Shown here: positions 43,591 through 53,956 of the stretch, piece after piece
How the letters are laid out: every line of letters starts with the position of its first letter
Position numbering within the stretch: position 1 is the stretch's first letter
Assembly (NCBI RefSeq): GCF_009856605.1
Contig: NZ_CP047242.1
Coordinates: 2,044,001 to 2,108,000 of the forward strand
Reading direction: 5' to 3'
From: Trichormus variabilis 0441
GTDB taxonomy: Bacteria > Cyanobacteriota > Cyanobacteriia > Cyanobacteriales > Nostocaceae
Length of the DNA: 64,000 nt
Notes under the pieces: generated by a model
What the model was told of the DNA's origin: nothing
The model's input: the letters and a program-made list of their open reading frames with translations, nothing else
The model's database searches: none
Position numbers and translations under genes: made by a program

Positions 43591-44931
43591 TTAAACGCTA
43601 ACACTATCAGTAATACAGGTCTTTATCAGTTCTTTTACCCCCGCTATTGGTATGATTTTGGTGTGTAATTTTTGGGCTACTTCCTCAACACTCATATCAT
43701 CTAAAAAAACTAATTCTCCATGTTTGAGCATGACATTAGGTAGCAAAATGCCTCCACCTAAATCCTGTTCCTTTAAGTGTAAAAGTAAATCGTGTCCAGT
43801 AATTAACCCAGTAACACTAATAGTTTGTCCCCAGTAATCACTAGATAACGCACACATATTTATTTCTAATCCTTCCACCGCATTTAAGCTTTTGAGAATT
43901 GGTTGAAAGGCTTTTTCTACAGCATTACCAACCACCCAAGTTAACTTTTTGGGGTGGTTGATTTTTGTAGGTAATAATTCCGCCGCAGTCTCAGCAAATT
44001 GTTTGAGAAATAACCTAATTGAACCTACACCGTTATCAATTTGGGGGTATTCTTCGTACTCAGCCTCGCTAGGTAATTCCTCACCCGCAATCAAAAACCA
44101 CTCATCGGCTAACCAAGCAACATTAGAACCAAATTGTCGGCGAAATTCCTGGGTTAGCGATCGCACCTGTGCAATCACTTCTTGGGCTTTTTCTCTTGTT
44201 ACAGGTATAAGTTCGTCTTCTTCAGGGCGAAATCTTGTTAACCCGACTGGTACAACTGCCACTGAGGCAACGGTAGGCACATCCCCATCATGAAATGACG
44301 CTAAATCCCGTAGTGTTTGTTCCAGATGTTTGCCATCATTTATACCAGGACATACTACTACTTGGGCATGGATTTGTAGCCTTCTGGCTTGAAACCACCG
44401 CAACTGGTCTAATATTTGCGCTGCACGCTGATTTTTCAGCAGTCTAATTCTTACTTCCGGTTCCGTCGCATGAACAGACACATATAAGGGAGACAGGCGC
44501 ATCTGTTCAATCCGTTGCCATTCCCTTTCCGGTAAATTGGTGAGAGTTAGATAAGAGCCGTATAAAAAACTTAATCGATAATCGTCATCTTTTAAATACA
44601 GGCTAGAACGCTTACCTGGGGGTTGCTGGTCGATAAAACAAAACGGGCAACGATTATTGCATTGAATTAGACCATCAAACAAGGCCGTTTCAAACTCTAA
44701 CCCCAGGTCTTCGTCGTAGTCCTTCTCAATTTCGATATGATGAGTTTTGCCAGAAGCGTCTAAAACTTCCAATTCCAGAAACTCATCAGAGCATAAAAAT
44801 TTATAATCAATTAAATCGCGGGGCTGTACACCATTAATAGCTACAAGCGCATCCCCCGCTTCAAAGCCAATCTCAGCAGCTATAGAATCAGGTAGTACTT
44901 TGGTGATACGGGCGGGAAGAATAGCAGCCAT
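43591..44931 (-). CDS. TIGR03279-type radical SAM protein (PDZ + DUF512)
   Basis: The 446-aa protein has an N-terminal PDZ-like domain (1-65: ARITKVLPDSIAAEIGFEAGDALVAINGVQPRD), radical-SAM CNNRCPFC (CxxxCxxC, about 92-99) with FIDQQPPGKRSSLYLKDDDYRLSFLYGSYLTLTNL, and a C-terminal DUF512 domain. The family is nearly universal in cyanobacteria and has clostridial relatives, with no settled function. Probably cotranscribed with the GHL10 gene downstream. Confidence 0.9.
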   Translation of the reverse strand: MAAILPARITKVLPDSIAAEIGFEAGDALVAINGVQPRDLIDYKFLCSDEFLELEVLDASGKTHHIEIEKDYDEDLGLEFETALFDGLIQCNNRCPFCFIDQQPPGKRSSLYLKDDDYRLSFLYGSYLTLTNLPEREWQRIEQMRLSPLYVSVHATEPEVRIRLLKNQRAAQILDQLRWFQARRLQIHAQVVVCPGINDGKHLEQTLRDLASFHDGDVPTVASVAVVPVGLTRFRPEEDELIPVTREKAQEVIAQVRSLTQEFRRQFGSNVAWLADEWFLIAGEELPSEAEYEEYPQIDNGVGSIRLFLKQFAETAAELLPTKINHPKKLTWVVGNAVEKAFQPILKSLNAVEGLEINMCALSSDYWGQTISVTGLITGHDLLLHLKEQDLGGGILLPNVMLKHGELVFLDDMSVEEVAQKLHTKIIPIAGVKELIKTCITDSVSV

Positions 44932-45051
44932 GAATCAAAAGCCAATATCTCATTAGAGTCACTACTAATGAATATAGACTAATGGCAGTAAGATTCAGAA
45001 CACAGACAACTCCTTGCAAACAATCTTACAAAATTATTCGCACTGACGCGT

Positions 45052-45183
45052 TGTCAGTTGTCAGTTGTTAGTTGTCAGTTGACACGAAAAGACACGCAAG
45101 TTTAACGCCTGAAAGTTTACGAGGGATTGGGTAAAGATAAATTACCCAATCCCCAGTCCCCAATCCCCAGTCCCCAATCCCCA
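45052..45183. repeat. mixed short tandem repeats
   Basis: TTGTCAG heptamers (45052-45080) and CCCCAAT/CCCCAGT heptamers (about 45141-45183). They fill the space between uppP and the radical SAM gene. Confidence 0.8.
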
Positions 45184-45187
45184 ATCC

Positions 45188-46150
45188 CTAACTATTTTGC
45201 AAAATTCCGGCGCTAATCGCCCCCAAAATCGCTATACCAAACACTAACCGATACCAAATAAACACCCAAGTACTTTGAGTTTTAAGAAAACTCAGTAAGC
45301 CAGCGATCGCCATATATGAAAAAATAGCCGCAGAAATTACTCCCACAATTAAGGGAAGTGCTGCACCATCGGCTATACCTTCAGCGAAAACATCTTTTAA
45401 TTCGACTAACCCTGCCAAGGTAATAGCGGGAATCCCTAGCAAAAATGAGAATCTGGCGGCGGTTTCTCGTTGTAAGCCCATAAATAACCCGCTTGTGAGG
45501 GTGGAACCGGAACGGGAAACACCGGGAATTAATGCTAGTGCTTGGGCTAAACCCATCAACAGCCCATCTTGCATTGTCAGATGTTCAAAATCTCGCTCAC
45601 GTTTGCCTAATTTTTCCCCCACCCCTAACAACAAAGACATGACTATCGAGGCAACGGCGATCGCTCCTAAACTTCTGATAGGTGAACTATCAAAATCGGG
45701 GATAAGTTTTTTAATCAGCAACCCAAAAAAGACAATGGGTATGGTTCCTAAAATAATTCCTAAAGATAAACGTAAATCATAATCAGCGTAATCTTTCAAG
45801 GCGATCGCTCTTGTCGCGCCCTTAATAATTCTCGTCAAATCGCCCCAGAAGTACCACAGCACAGCCGCAATACTCCCCAACTGGATGATAGCCGTGAAAG
45901 CTACCCCTGGATCACCCCAACCAAGGGCGACTGGTACAACTTTCAGATGTGCTGTACTACTAATGGGTAGGAACTCAGTCATTCCCTGCACAAAACCTAA
46001 AACAATCGCCTGCAAAATATTCATTTGCTGCACCCCGCCACCTACTGAGTTAGGTGAGGCGCTAAAAACTTCCAAAGGAAACAGCACTACCGACAAAGCC
46101 GCCGATACTGCACTAACAAGCACGAACCATTGACGTTTGAATAAAGTCAT
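45188..46150 (-). CDS. uppP: undecaprenyl-diphosphatase
   Basis: The 320-aa polytopic membrane enzyme recycles undecaprenyl diphosphate to the monophosphate lipid carrier for peptidoglycan and O-antigen synthesis. Motifs GMTEFLPISSTAHL (about 56-69) and LIPGVSRSGSTLTSG (about 208-222). It carries about 40 extra N-terminal residues with a hydrophobic stretch before the usual family start (MNILQAIVLGFVQG), so translation might instead begin at that inner ATG. Also known as bacA. Monocistronic. Confidence 0.95.
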   Translation of the reverse strand: MTLFKRQWFVLVSAVSAALSVVLFPLEVFSASPNSVGGGVQQMNILQAIVLGFVQGMTEFLPISSTAHLKVVPVALGWGDPGVAFTAIIQLGSIAAVLWYFWGDLTRIIKGATRAIALKDYADYDLRLSLGIILGTIPIVFFGLLIKKLIPDFDSSPIRSLGAIAVASIVMSLLLGVGEKLGKRERDFEHLTMQDGLLMGLAQALALIPGVSRSGSTLTSGLFMGLQRETAARFSFLLGIPAITLAGLVELKDVFAEGIADGAALPLIVGVISAAIFSYMAIAGLLSFLKTQSTWVFIWYRLVFGIAILGAISAGILQNS

Positions 46151-46395
46151 TACTTTACCTGCGATCGCTGTATTACAAACAATTAAATAAACAAACAGCT
46201 AACTAGATAAGCTCCCAGGAAAATAACCCAACAAAGCATCTCATGTTCCAGCCTGCGGTGCAATAGTCATTAGTCAACAGCCAACAGTCAACAGTTCTCT
46301 CCTCCCCAACCGTGGTAGTATAAATATGCCCCCAGGGGGGATTATTGAGTATGGTATTTTGAGTAATATAAAGATTAGTAACAATTATTAAAACT

Positions 46396-47175
46396 TTGAT
46401 TAATAATACTTTGGCATCTTACGCAACTTCTACCACTCCAGGGATTACGGAATTACCGCAAAGCGAAACTGGACAGAAGAATATTCAAGAATTGGAATCG
46501 ACACTACAAGCATCTCCCTCATTACCTTTAGCTTTAGTGTCTAAACAAACCTGGCTAGTGTTTGCAGCAGCAGTGTTTTTAGTATCAGTACCAGTATTTA
46601 TAGAAGCGCCATTAGTGCGATCTCTACCCACATTGAGTTTAGCGCTCACAGGATTTTGGGTGTGGCTCAGTTTTACTTTAATGTCTCGTCCAGCAACTTA
46701 TGTATGGGGAGATTTACTTTTAGGCTTTAGCTGGAGTTGGTTAGCAGGGGGAATTTATTGGGGTTGGCTACGTTGGGAACCTTTGTGGCATTTACCAGTA
46801 GAGTCTATAGGACTACCATTTGCTTGTTGGTGTTTGTTACGCAACTGGGGCAAAGTAGGTAACTGGTTTTATTTAGGTTCCTTACTCGGCACAGTTTTAA
46901 CAGATGTGTATTTTTATTTAGTAGATTTAATGCCCTACTGGCGGCAAATCATGGTAGTAGAACCCGAAAACGTGTCGCCCATTTTACAAGCAGCCGTTAG
47001 CCAAGTGCAAACACCTTGGGGTATATCATGGGCAGTTATTCTAGGTTTGGTGCTACTAATAGCAGGAACTTTACCCCTAACTAAAAAGCAGCGACACTGG
47101 TATGCTTTCGGCGGAGCAGTCCTAAGTACAATTCTGGTAGATAGCTTATTTTTAATAGCCGCCCTCACGGCATAA
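46396..47175 (+). CDS. DUF3120-type membrane protein
   Basis: The 259-aa protein starts at TTG 46396 (no early ATG in frame). Polar N-terminus (1-50), then about six membrane helices: TWLVFAAAVFLVSVPVFIEAPLVRSLP is the family hallmark as I recall it. Cyanobacteria-specific family without known function. Ends just before a dispersed repeat. Confidence 0.75.
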   Translation: MINNTLASYATSTTPGITELPQSETGQKNIQELESTLQASPSLPLALVSKQTWLVFAAAVFLVSVPVFIEAPLVRSLPTLSLALTGFWVWLSFTLMSRPATYVWGDLLLGFSWSWLAGGIYWGWLRWEPLWHLPVESIGLPFACWCLLRNWGKVGNWFYLGSLLGTVLTDVYFYLVDLMPYWRQIMVVEPENVSPILQAAVSQVQTPWGISWAVILGLVLLIAGTLPLTKKQRHWYAFGGAVLSTILVDSLFLIAALTA

Positions 47176-47330
47176 ATCAATTCAAAATTCAAAATTCAAA
47201 ATTCAAAATACCCTACGGGTTCGCGTAGCGTTCTCGTACCACTACGTGGAAGCAATCTACGCGTTAGCGTCTCCGAAGGAGAAGAGTAGGCTACGCCAAC
47301 AAAATTCAAGACAGCTACCCACAAGAGGCT
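47172..47330. repeat. composite dispersed repeat
   Basis: ATTCAAA heptamers (47178-47206), then CTACGGGTTCGCGTAGCG…CACTACGTGGAAG…CTACGCGTTAGCGTC…GGCTACGCC, and an outer part (AAGACAGCTACCCACAAG) shared with 20697. It appears to be a CTACGC-type repeat inserted in an older dispersed repeat. Confidence 0.7.
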
Positions 47331-47538
47331 GTTTAGACTGGATGTAATTGTGTTAAACCCCTAAACCCCCACACCCCTAAACAAATATTGTGAGCATTAA
47401 TAAGCTGTATATTAGTTTCTGATGGCTGCTGTGTGTTGATTAAGTCATTGGCTTCTCATAAACAGTAGAAACCTTGTACGCAAAGTCTCTACTATATATT
47501 GTTGAAGGCTGTTTGCTTAAAGCTGTTGTTTCAGTTTG

Positions 47539-47988
47539 ATGGAAAGAGGTAAAAAAATCGTGAAAGGATTGGTGCGTTTATTAACAGTATTTAGTTTGTT
47601 GCTAGGCTGCTGGGGATGGTTGGGAACAACTCAAATTGCCCAAGCTGGCAGTTTACAAAGTTTTTTGGTTCCTCAAGTCCCAGTTTTGGCGATTGAATCG
47701 CAAAATCGGGCAGATGCCAAACTAGCAACAGAATTCGGTAAGAAAATCGATTTGAACAATACCAACGTAAGAGCTTTTCAACAATATCCAGGGTTATATC
47801 CCACTCTGGCTCGGAAAATTATCCAAAATGCTCCTTACAGCAAGGTAGAAGATGTCTTGGATCTACCAGGATTAAGCGATGGTCAAAAACAACTCTTACA
47901 GTCTAATTTTGACAAATTCACCGTAACAGAACTAGAACCTGCCTTCAACGAAGGAGACGATCGCTTTAACAACGGTATTTACAGATAA
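47539..47988 (+). CDS. psbU: photosystem II 12-kDa extrinsic protein PsbU
   Basis: Lumenal subunit that stabilises the oxygen-evolving manganese cluster. Predicted 149-aa precursor from ATG 47539, with a bipartite-looking signal ([26 protein letters not shown], cleavage about 37) and a helix-hairpin-helix mature domain: [52 protein letters not shown], ending [12 protein letters not shown]. All expected PsbU features are present. Terminator at 48012. Confidence 0.97.
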   Translation: MERGKKIVKGLVRLLTVFSLLLGCWGWLGTTQIAQAGSLQSFLVPQVPVLAIESQNRADAKLATEFGKKIDLNNTNVRAFQQYPGLYPTLARKIIQNAPYSKVEDVLDLPGLSDGQKQLLQSNFDKFTVTELEPAFNEGDDRFNNGIYR

Positions 47989-48011
47989 CCCAATTTGTAT
48001 TTCCCGTCAAC

Positions 48012-48056
48012 AAGACTAACCCACTCTCTATCCCAGGGGGTGGGAGTCTTATTATT
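48012..48056 (+). terminator. terminator after psbU
   Basis: AAGACTaacCCAC … GTGGGAGTCTT followed by ATTATT, 24 bp past the stop codon. Confidence 0.7.
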
Positions 48057-48081
48057 AAATCAGGGGATAGGTAATAGGTGA

Positions 48082-48231
48082 TTGGTGATTGGTGATTACC
48101 CGTTATTCATTACCCATGACCCTTCGGGTGACGCTCCTTACGTCGCTACCGCTACGCTAACGCCAGTTCCCTACGGAGGGAAACCCTCCTACAGGACTGG
48201 ACTCACCCATTACCCATTACCCAGATTTCTA
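48082..48231. repeat. repeat block in frame with nadB
   Basis: TGATTGG/TTACCCA heptamers flank a CCTTCGGGTGACGC…CTACGCTAACGCC segment and the CTGTAGGAGGGTTTCCCTCC repeat in inverse orientation (48166-48198). It has no stop codon in the nadB frame, which gives the gene a false-looking upstream extension. Confidence 0.75.
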
Positions 48232-48234
48232 ACC

Positions 48235-49914
48235 TTGTCACAAATAGAGTTTCCTAGCCAATTTGATGTTTTAGTAGTCGGTGCTGGTGCGGCTGGACTG
48301 TATACAGCATTATGTCTGCCAGAATCCTTACGAGTCGGCTTGATTACCAAAGAAACTGTTGCTTTATCTGCTAGTGATTGGGCGCAGGGTGGTATAGCTG
48401 CTGCGATCGCCCCTAATGATTCTCCTTCTTTACATATTGAAGATACAATTCACGCAGGAGCGGGCTTGTGTGATGTTACAGCCGTAGAATTTTTGGCTCA
48501 ACAAGCCCCCAAATGTATCAAATCTTTGGTGGACTTGGGAGTGGCCTTTGACCGACATGGACAAGCTTTAGCGTTAACTTTAGAAGCCGCCCATTCTCGT
48601 AACCGTGTTCTTCACGCCGCCGACACTACAGGTAGGGAAGTCACAACCACTCTCACCACCCAAGTATTACGTCGTCCAAATATCCAAGTAATTCAGCAAG
48701 CTTTGGCTTTGAGTCTTTGGCTGGAACCAGAAACCGGTCATTGTCAGGGAATCAGCCTCTTTTATCAAGGTGCAATTACATGGGTCAGGGCTGGGGCTGT
48801 AGTCTTGGCGACTGGTGGCGGTGGTCAAGTATTTGCCCAAACCACGAACCCGGCGGTAAGTACAGGTGATGGAGTCGCAATTGCATGGCGGGCTGGGGCT
48901 ATTCTCCGTGACTTAGAATTTGTCCAATTCCACCCCACAGCCTTAACTAAATCAGGTGCAGACCGTTTCCTGATCAGTGAAGCAGTCCGTGGTGAAGGCG
49001 CACACCTTGTAGATGATGAAGGGCGGCGATTTGCCTTTGATTATCACCCGGCTGGAGAATTAGCACCCAGAGATGTGGTGAGTCGGGCTATATTTAGTCA
49101 TCTACAACGCACTGCGGTCGATCCTGCTACAGCCTATGTCTGGTTGGATATGCGCCCCATCCCGGAAGAAAAGATTCGTCTGCGGTTTCCCAATATTGTT
49201 AAGGTTTGTCAACGTTGGGGTATAGATGTTTTTCACGAACCGATTCCTGTAGCCCCAGCCGCCCATTATTGGATGGGTGGTATTGCCACAGATTTAAATA
49301 ATCAAACTAATATACCTGGATTGTATGCAGTGGGAGAAACCGCTAGTACGGGTGTACATGGAGCGAATCGTTTAGCGAGTAATTCATTGTTGGAGTGTAT
49401 TGTCTTTGGGGCGCAGTTAGCAAATCTCACGCCAGCAGATTTGACACAGCACACAGAAACACCAGCCTTACCCACAAAAGAATTTAAGATTGATGCCAGC
49501 GAGTGGCAAAACCAGCAATCACAATTAACCATACTGCGAGAAAAGTTACCGCGTCTAGTTTGGCAAAGCGCTGGTATTTGTCGAGAACAGTCTACTTTAT
49601 CTGTGGCGATCGCTACTGTAGAATCTTGGCAACAGGATTTTGCTGCGTTGCCTTTAAGCCAATTTTTCTTATCTCTACAACCCAACGAGCCAGTTAGCTT
49701 TAATTTCTCAGATACCGACCAACAACTACGACTTTGGGCAGAAACAGGCAATTTACTCGATGTTGCCTATTTAATTCTCAAAAGCGCTGCTTTTAGGACT
49801 GAAAGCCGTGGCGGACACTTCCGTTTAGACTATCCCGACTCAAATCCTGATTGGCAAGTCCACACCCTAGTACAAAAGCACCAATGGTGGCAATCTCTGA
49901 TCATGAAATCTTAA
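48235..49914 (+). CDS. nadB: L-aspartate oxidase
   Basis: The predicted 559-aa FAD enzyme makes iminoaspartate in de novo NAD synthesis. Start set at TTG 48235 (MSQIEFPSQFDVLVVGAGAAGLYTAL), because the in-frame sequence before it is repeat DNA. FAD motif GAGAAGL, SASDWAQGGIAAA, HSRNRVLHAADTTGREV, LEFVQFHPTAL, PAAHYWMGGIATDLNNQTNIPGLYAVGETASTGVHGANRLASNSLLEC. C-terminal helical domain complete. Monocistronic. Confidence 0.93.
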   Translation: MSQIEFPSQFDVLVVGAGAAGLYTALCLPESLRVGLITKETVALSASDWAQGGIAAAIAPNDSPSLHIEDTIHAGAGLCDVTAVEFLAQQAPKCIKSLVDLGVAFDRHGQALALTLEAAHSRNRVLHAADTTGREVTTTLTTQVLRRPNIQVIQQALALSLWLEPETGHCQGISLFYQGAITWVRAGAVVLATGGGGQVFAQTTNPAVSTGDGVAIAWRAGAILRDLEFVQFHPTALTKSGADRFLISEAVRGEGAHLVDDEGRRFAFDYHPAGELAPRDVVSRAIFSHLQRTAVDPATAYVWLDMRPIPEEKIRLRFPNIVKVCQRWGIDVFHEPIPVAPAAHYWMGGIATDLNNQTNIPGLYAVGETASTGVHGANRLASNSLLECIVFGAQLANLTPADLTQHTETPALPTKEFKIDASEWQNQQSQLTILREKLPRLVWQSAGICREQSTLSVAIATVESWQQDFAALPLSQFFLSLQPNEPVSFNFSDTDQQLRLWAETGNLLDVAYLILKSAAFRTESRGGHFRLDYPDSNPDWQVHTLVQKHQWWQSLIMKS

Positions 49915-50135
49915 ATAATGCTTAAGTATATTCAACTAAGTGTTTAAGTTCCATATACTGACTTCCAATAGGCACAAAAAAATACTGATAGTGAATTGAT
50001 ATTTATCTCCAGGTAATCACTCTGGATTTAAGTTTCTCCCTGTATCACACGCAAATTACTGCCCCTACGAGACTACTTAGTCAAATAGTAAGTAACGTGC
50101 TTATTTGCTGATAAAACCCTACAAAAAATGAATAT

Positions 50136-50372
50136 TTAGCGAGTACCGCTACCGTGTTGGCTATCTGGCCCACCATAATTTGGTGGAACATAAGATTCTT
50201 CCAAATCTTGTGCTTTTTGCTCAGATTGGCTAGGCATCGTGCTTATATCCCTAGAACTGCTAGCGAAGGAAACATGATTCTGATTTCCATTAGCATCCGC
50301 TACCTTGGGAATAATCAGGCTGGCACTAATGCAAAATATCACAACACCGATGATTGTCCAGTTGGTTTTCAT
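50136..50372 (-). CDS. small exported protein with GSGTR tail
   Basis: 78 aa with an N-terminal hydrophobic segment (TNWTIIGVVIFCISASLIIPKVADA; signal or anchor, about 3-27) and a polar remainder ending VPPNYGGPDSQHGSGTR. The PPN-GGPD-x-x-x-GSGTR ending recurs in small cyanobacterial proteins as I remember them. Function unknown. Confidence 0.65.
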   Translation of the reverse strand: MKTNWTIIGVVIFCISASLIIPKVADANGNQNHVSFASSSRDISTMPSQSEQKAQDLEESYVPPNYGGPDSQHGSGTR

Positions 50373-51036
50373 AGGCTTGGGTAATTTTTTAAATTTCTGA
50401 TTTATCTACAGGCTGTTTATTTTTTACAAACAGGAAAAAAGCTTTTCCCAAGAATCAAACGTTGGCTAATCTTATTGGTGAGACAGAGAAATACTTAACT
50501 AAAAGACCATCAAGAGTCGCATCCCTTCAAGAATTGACACAAAAAGGTACTCAATAGTTAAGCAATATAACCTACAGCCGGTTATTTACACCGGTCTTTG
50601 GTTATAGTTATTTCTACGTCAAAAGTTATATATGTTCATTAATTACCACAAGAGAAATATCAACATCATGTTTTTTTAATTATTTTTTAATAATTTATGG
50701 TGTAAATACTCACACTATCAGTAGTAATTTACGTAACATTACGCAGATTCATCTAAATTTCATCAATTCATGATCTTAAGAATGTGTAAAGTTTAGGGAG
50801 AAAACGACCATTATAGTCATTCTTTTTAAAAATTGGTTTGAGAAATATCAGTAAAATTTCATAATATGTCCGACCAAGACTAGTTGTGTCGTTCAATATC
50901 TAAGTAACTATCATGAACAACTGATAGCAGTTAAATTCAAAATACGAAATACTCTATGAGTAGTTCTACGCCTGTATGGCATTTCGGAGGAAAGGCTACG
51001 CCAACAAAACTCCAAAATGATTTGGAAGTTCCCTGC
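50373..51036. other. intergenic region with a CCGG hairpin and dispersed-repeat remnant
   Basis: AT-rich. Contains AGCCGG…CCGGTCT around 50576-50596 and, at 50935-51008, an ATTCAAAATACGAAATACTC…GGCTACGCCAACAAAA remnant related to the composite repeat at 47172. No gene. Confidence 0.45.
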
Positions 51037-53250
51037 TCAGGACTCAGTATTTCCCCTATCTGCCAATTCAAAGCGATTTTTCCCTAAATGTTTGGCGCGG
51101 TACATGGCTGCATCCGCTTTTTTTAGCAATGTATCAGGATCTAAACTGGTTTCTGGGTAAATACTAATACCAATGCTGACAGAAACTTTAGTAGTACATC
51201 CGTTCAAAACAATTGGCTCAGTGATATTCGCTAGAATTTTTTCAGCGACTTTGGCTGCTACTTGCACGTTAGGTATCGCCTGTAGAATGACGGTAAATTC
51301 GTCGCCACCTAAGCGAGCCACTGTATCACTAGCGCGTAAAGAATTGCTGAGTCTTTGAGCTATCACCACCAACAAGCGATCGCCCATTTCGTGACCAAGG
51401 CTGTCATTAACCTGCTTAAAGCCGTCTAAGTCAATAAATAAAAGTCCAAGGGAGAAATTGTTATCTTTTGCCCAATTAATGGACTCGTAAAGTTGTTCCG
51501 CAAAATATTTACGGTTTGGAAGACCGGTCAAAGCGTCGTGATAAGCTAAATAACGCAAATGGTCTTCCTTCAGTTTTAATTCGTTATTAGAGCGAAACAA
51601 CTCAGCTGCCGTGCGCTTGAGTTCTTCCTCCATCAATTTGCGCTGAGTAATATCTCTGATCACCCCAACTAAAAATAAATTACCGGCTGCATCCTTGTGG
51701 AGCGATCGCTTAGTAGCAATTAAATGAGTTTTTCCATAAGCATCAGTAAATTCTTCCTCATTTTCCTGAGGTTTTTGAGTGTCAAACACTAACTCATCTT
51801 GCTGTCGAAAAACATCAGCTTCATGTTTAGGGAAAAAATCAACATCTGACTTTTCAACTAAAAAACTCTCAGGATAACCAATAAATCGACAGTAAGCCTT
51901 ATTTAAAACAATCCACTGATGTTGCTCATTTTTTACAAAAATTGGGTCAGCGATCGTATCAATTACTTGCTGTAAAAATTCTTTGGAACGCTTTAACTCT
52001 TCCTGCATATGAGCAAGATAATTAATCATCCAAATTACTGAACCAACCAAGGTCAGCAGTGCTGGAACTAATGGTATCCACCACCCTGATAAAAAAGCTA
52101 GATAAGCACTTAAAAAAAGCAAGCAGCAAGCAACAAATATCGCCACGATATTGGGAATTTTTCCCCGTATTCGCCATGCTGCTACTGCTCCTAAATATGA
52201 CCAAGCAAAAATCCACAAGTATTCCCAAAAATCAGACCACACTTTTAATACAGGTCTTCCTTCCAAAGCCGCAGAAATTAACTGACTAATAAAATAAGCT
52301 TGCAGTTCAATCCCAGCCACAGGTTTTGCTGCTCTCATCCAACGACTTGAATAAGGAATAAATACAAAATCTTGGAGGCTAGGAGCAGTAGAGCCGATTA
52401 AGACAATGCGATCCTCTATCCAACTGCGCGGCACCTTATCATCTAGCACATCTAGCATACTAACCTTTTGGAAACCGCAGGAATCTAAAGACGAATTTCG
52501 ACAACCTGGTTTAGGAAAATTAGACAGAATTTGAGTACCCTTGTCATCAGCTCTAACGTAAGCACCATCATTTTGTTCAAATCGAGGAAAAACTGACTTA
52601 CCTAACTGTAAATACTCCGGGTTATTAGCTGCTTTTCTAGGAAAAACTTTCTCTGATTTTAAATATAATAAAGCTAACTTTAAAGCAAAGCTTTCATAAT
52701 AATTTTCACCAATATGCCAGTACAACAAAATTCGGCGTACTTTGCCGTCTGGGTCATAGAGTAAGTTATTAAAACCTATTTGTTGGGAATTTAATTGTGG
52801 TGGTGGCGCAACTTTATAACTTTTATCATTTGATAATAATTGTGTACCGACTAAATTAGGTATTGTTTTATAAGTATCAACTAAATTTTCATGGCCATCT
52901 TTGGTTGGCAAATCTCGATAAATATCTAAACCAATAACACGAGGTTGATTGGCTTGTAATTTTTTTAATAAATTAGCAATGATGCCGTCAGGAATGGGAA
53001 ATCCTTTATGTAAGGAAGCTTCATCAATGGCTACGATAGTAATGCGATTATCAGGCTGTTCGTTTGGTCTGAGGCGAAAAAATTGGTCTAATGCAGACAA
53101 TTCTACGGATTGCAGTAATCCTATAGAACGCAGTATCAGGACACAAACCAAAACGACGGAAGCAGTAATTAATTCTCTTCGTCCTCGACTCAGCCATTGC
53201 TTTAGTCCCAGAATTAACCTCACAATAGGATTCCCTAGTTGCTTACTCAT
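51037..53250 (-). CDS. CHASE2-PAS-GGDEF diguanylate cyclase
   Basis: The predicted 737-aa membrane protein starts at ATG 53250. N-terminal helix (about 28-50), extracytoplasmic CHASE2 sensor (about 50-330), three membrane helices (about 345-425), PAS domain with C-terminal PAC (about 435-555: IADPIFVKNEQHQWIVLNKAYCRFIGYPESFLV), coiled coil, and GGDEF (about 575-735). The catalytic motif GGDEF is intact and an RxxD inhibitory site (RASD) lies five residues before it, so it should make cyclic-di-GMP with product feedback. No EAL domain. Monocistronic. Confidence 0.95.
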   Translation of the reverse strand: MSKQLGNPIVRLILGLKQWLSRGRRELITASVVLVCVLILRSIGLLQSVELSALDQFFRLRPNEQPDNRITIVAIDEASLHKGFPIPDGIIANLLKKLQANQPRVIGLDIYRDLPTKDGHENLVDTYKTIPNLVGTQLLSNDKSYKVAPPPQLNSQQIGFNNLLYDPDGKVRRILLYWHIGENYYESFALKLALLYLKSEKVFPRKAANNPEYLQLGKSVFPRFEQNDGAYVRADDKGTQILSNFPKPGCRNSSLDSCGFQKVSMLDVLDDKVPRSWIEDRIVLIGSTAPSLQDFVFIPYSSRWMRAAKPVAGIELQAYFISQLISAALEGRPVLKVWSDFWEYLWIFAWSYLGAVAAWRIRGKIPNIVAIFVACCLLFLSAYLAFLSGWWIPLVPALLTLVGSVIWMINYLAHMQEELKRSKEFLQQVIDTIADPIFVKNEQHQWIVLNKAYCRFIGYPESFLVEKSDVDFFPKHEADVFRQQDELVFDTQKPQENEEEFTDAYGKTHLIATKRSLHKDAAGNLFLVGVIRDITQRKLMEEELKRTAAELFRSNNELKLKEDHLRYLAYHDALTGLPNRKYFAEQLYESINWAKDNNFSLGLLFIDLDGFKQVNDSLGHEMGDRLLVVIAQRLSNSLRASDTVARLGGDEFTVILQAIPNVQVAAKVAEKILANITEPIVLNGCTTKVSVSIGISIYPETSLDPDTLLKKADAAMYRAKHLGKNRFELADRGNTES

Positions 53251-53256
53251 TCCCAA

Positions 53257-53956
53257 TACCTAAGTGGGATAATTTTCTTGATTGCTGATAAATATTAACC
53301 CAAAATTTCCCAAGTCAGAAAAATCCTAATATTCAAGCTTTATCATCAGGAGAAAAACATAATTTTAGACACTCATTTTTTTATGATTATGAATGACACA
53401 ACCTAAATATTGACTTGTTACAAATCAAGTAATTATCGAGCATAAATCCTGATAAACTACATTGATTTATCTGGAGGAATATATTAGGACTCATACTTGA
53501 TTTTTGAAATACACGTAGGGGAGCCACTGCGTGGGAAGAAGAGTAGTCTGAGCGTCGGGTTCCTATATATATCTAGATAATATTTCTCCAGATAATATCG
53601 ACTGGTATAGATAACAATTAATTGTATGATTGATATTGTATTATTCATAGACACAAGCCCAATCTAAGTACTGTTTGTCAATAGTATATTTTCACTTACT
53701 TAAAACTGCCATATTTTTCCTGAAAAAAAGCTAGGTTCAGTGGGTGTAAATCTTTAGGGAAGCAAGCTACGCCTCAGCATTCCACAAGGAAAGTCAGAGC
53801 AAAAATCCTTGCTTTCCAAGATATATAACTAGAAATCCCTCAGTTCTCATCGCATAAATAAAAAAGTCAACAGGTGATTTATGCTTATCAACCAGTTGAC
53901 TGTTTTATTTGTCATATTTATTGGTGTCTGGACTGGGTGGAAATGATTTGTAGAAG
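53257..53956. other. 700-bp intergenic region
   Basis: AT-rich; 53515-53570 and 53755-53795 hold remnants of dispersed repeats (GGGGAGCCACTGCGTGGGAAG; AAGCAAGCTACGCCTCAGC). Ends with the terminator at 53861-53901. No gene. Confidence 0.45.
53861..53901 (-). terminator. terminator of the VKOR-thioredoxin gene
   Basis: On the minus strand AGTCAAC … GTTGACT followed by TTTTTATTTATG, with further partial pairing inside the loop. Confidence 0.8.

Noticed and set aside
48082..48234. 51-residue upstream extension of nadB
   Set aside because: It is encoded by repeats and precedes the normal family N-terminus (FDVLVVGAGAAGL); kept as a finding but not as coding.
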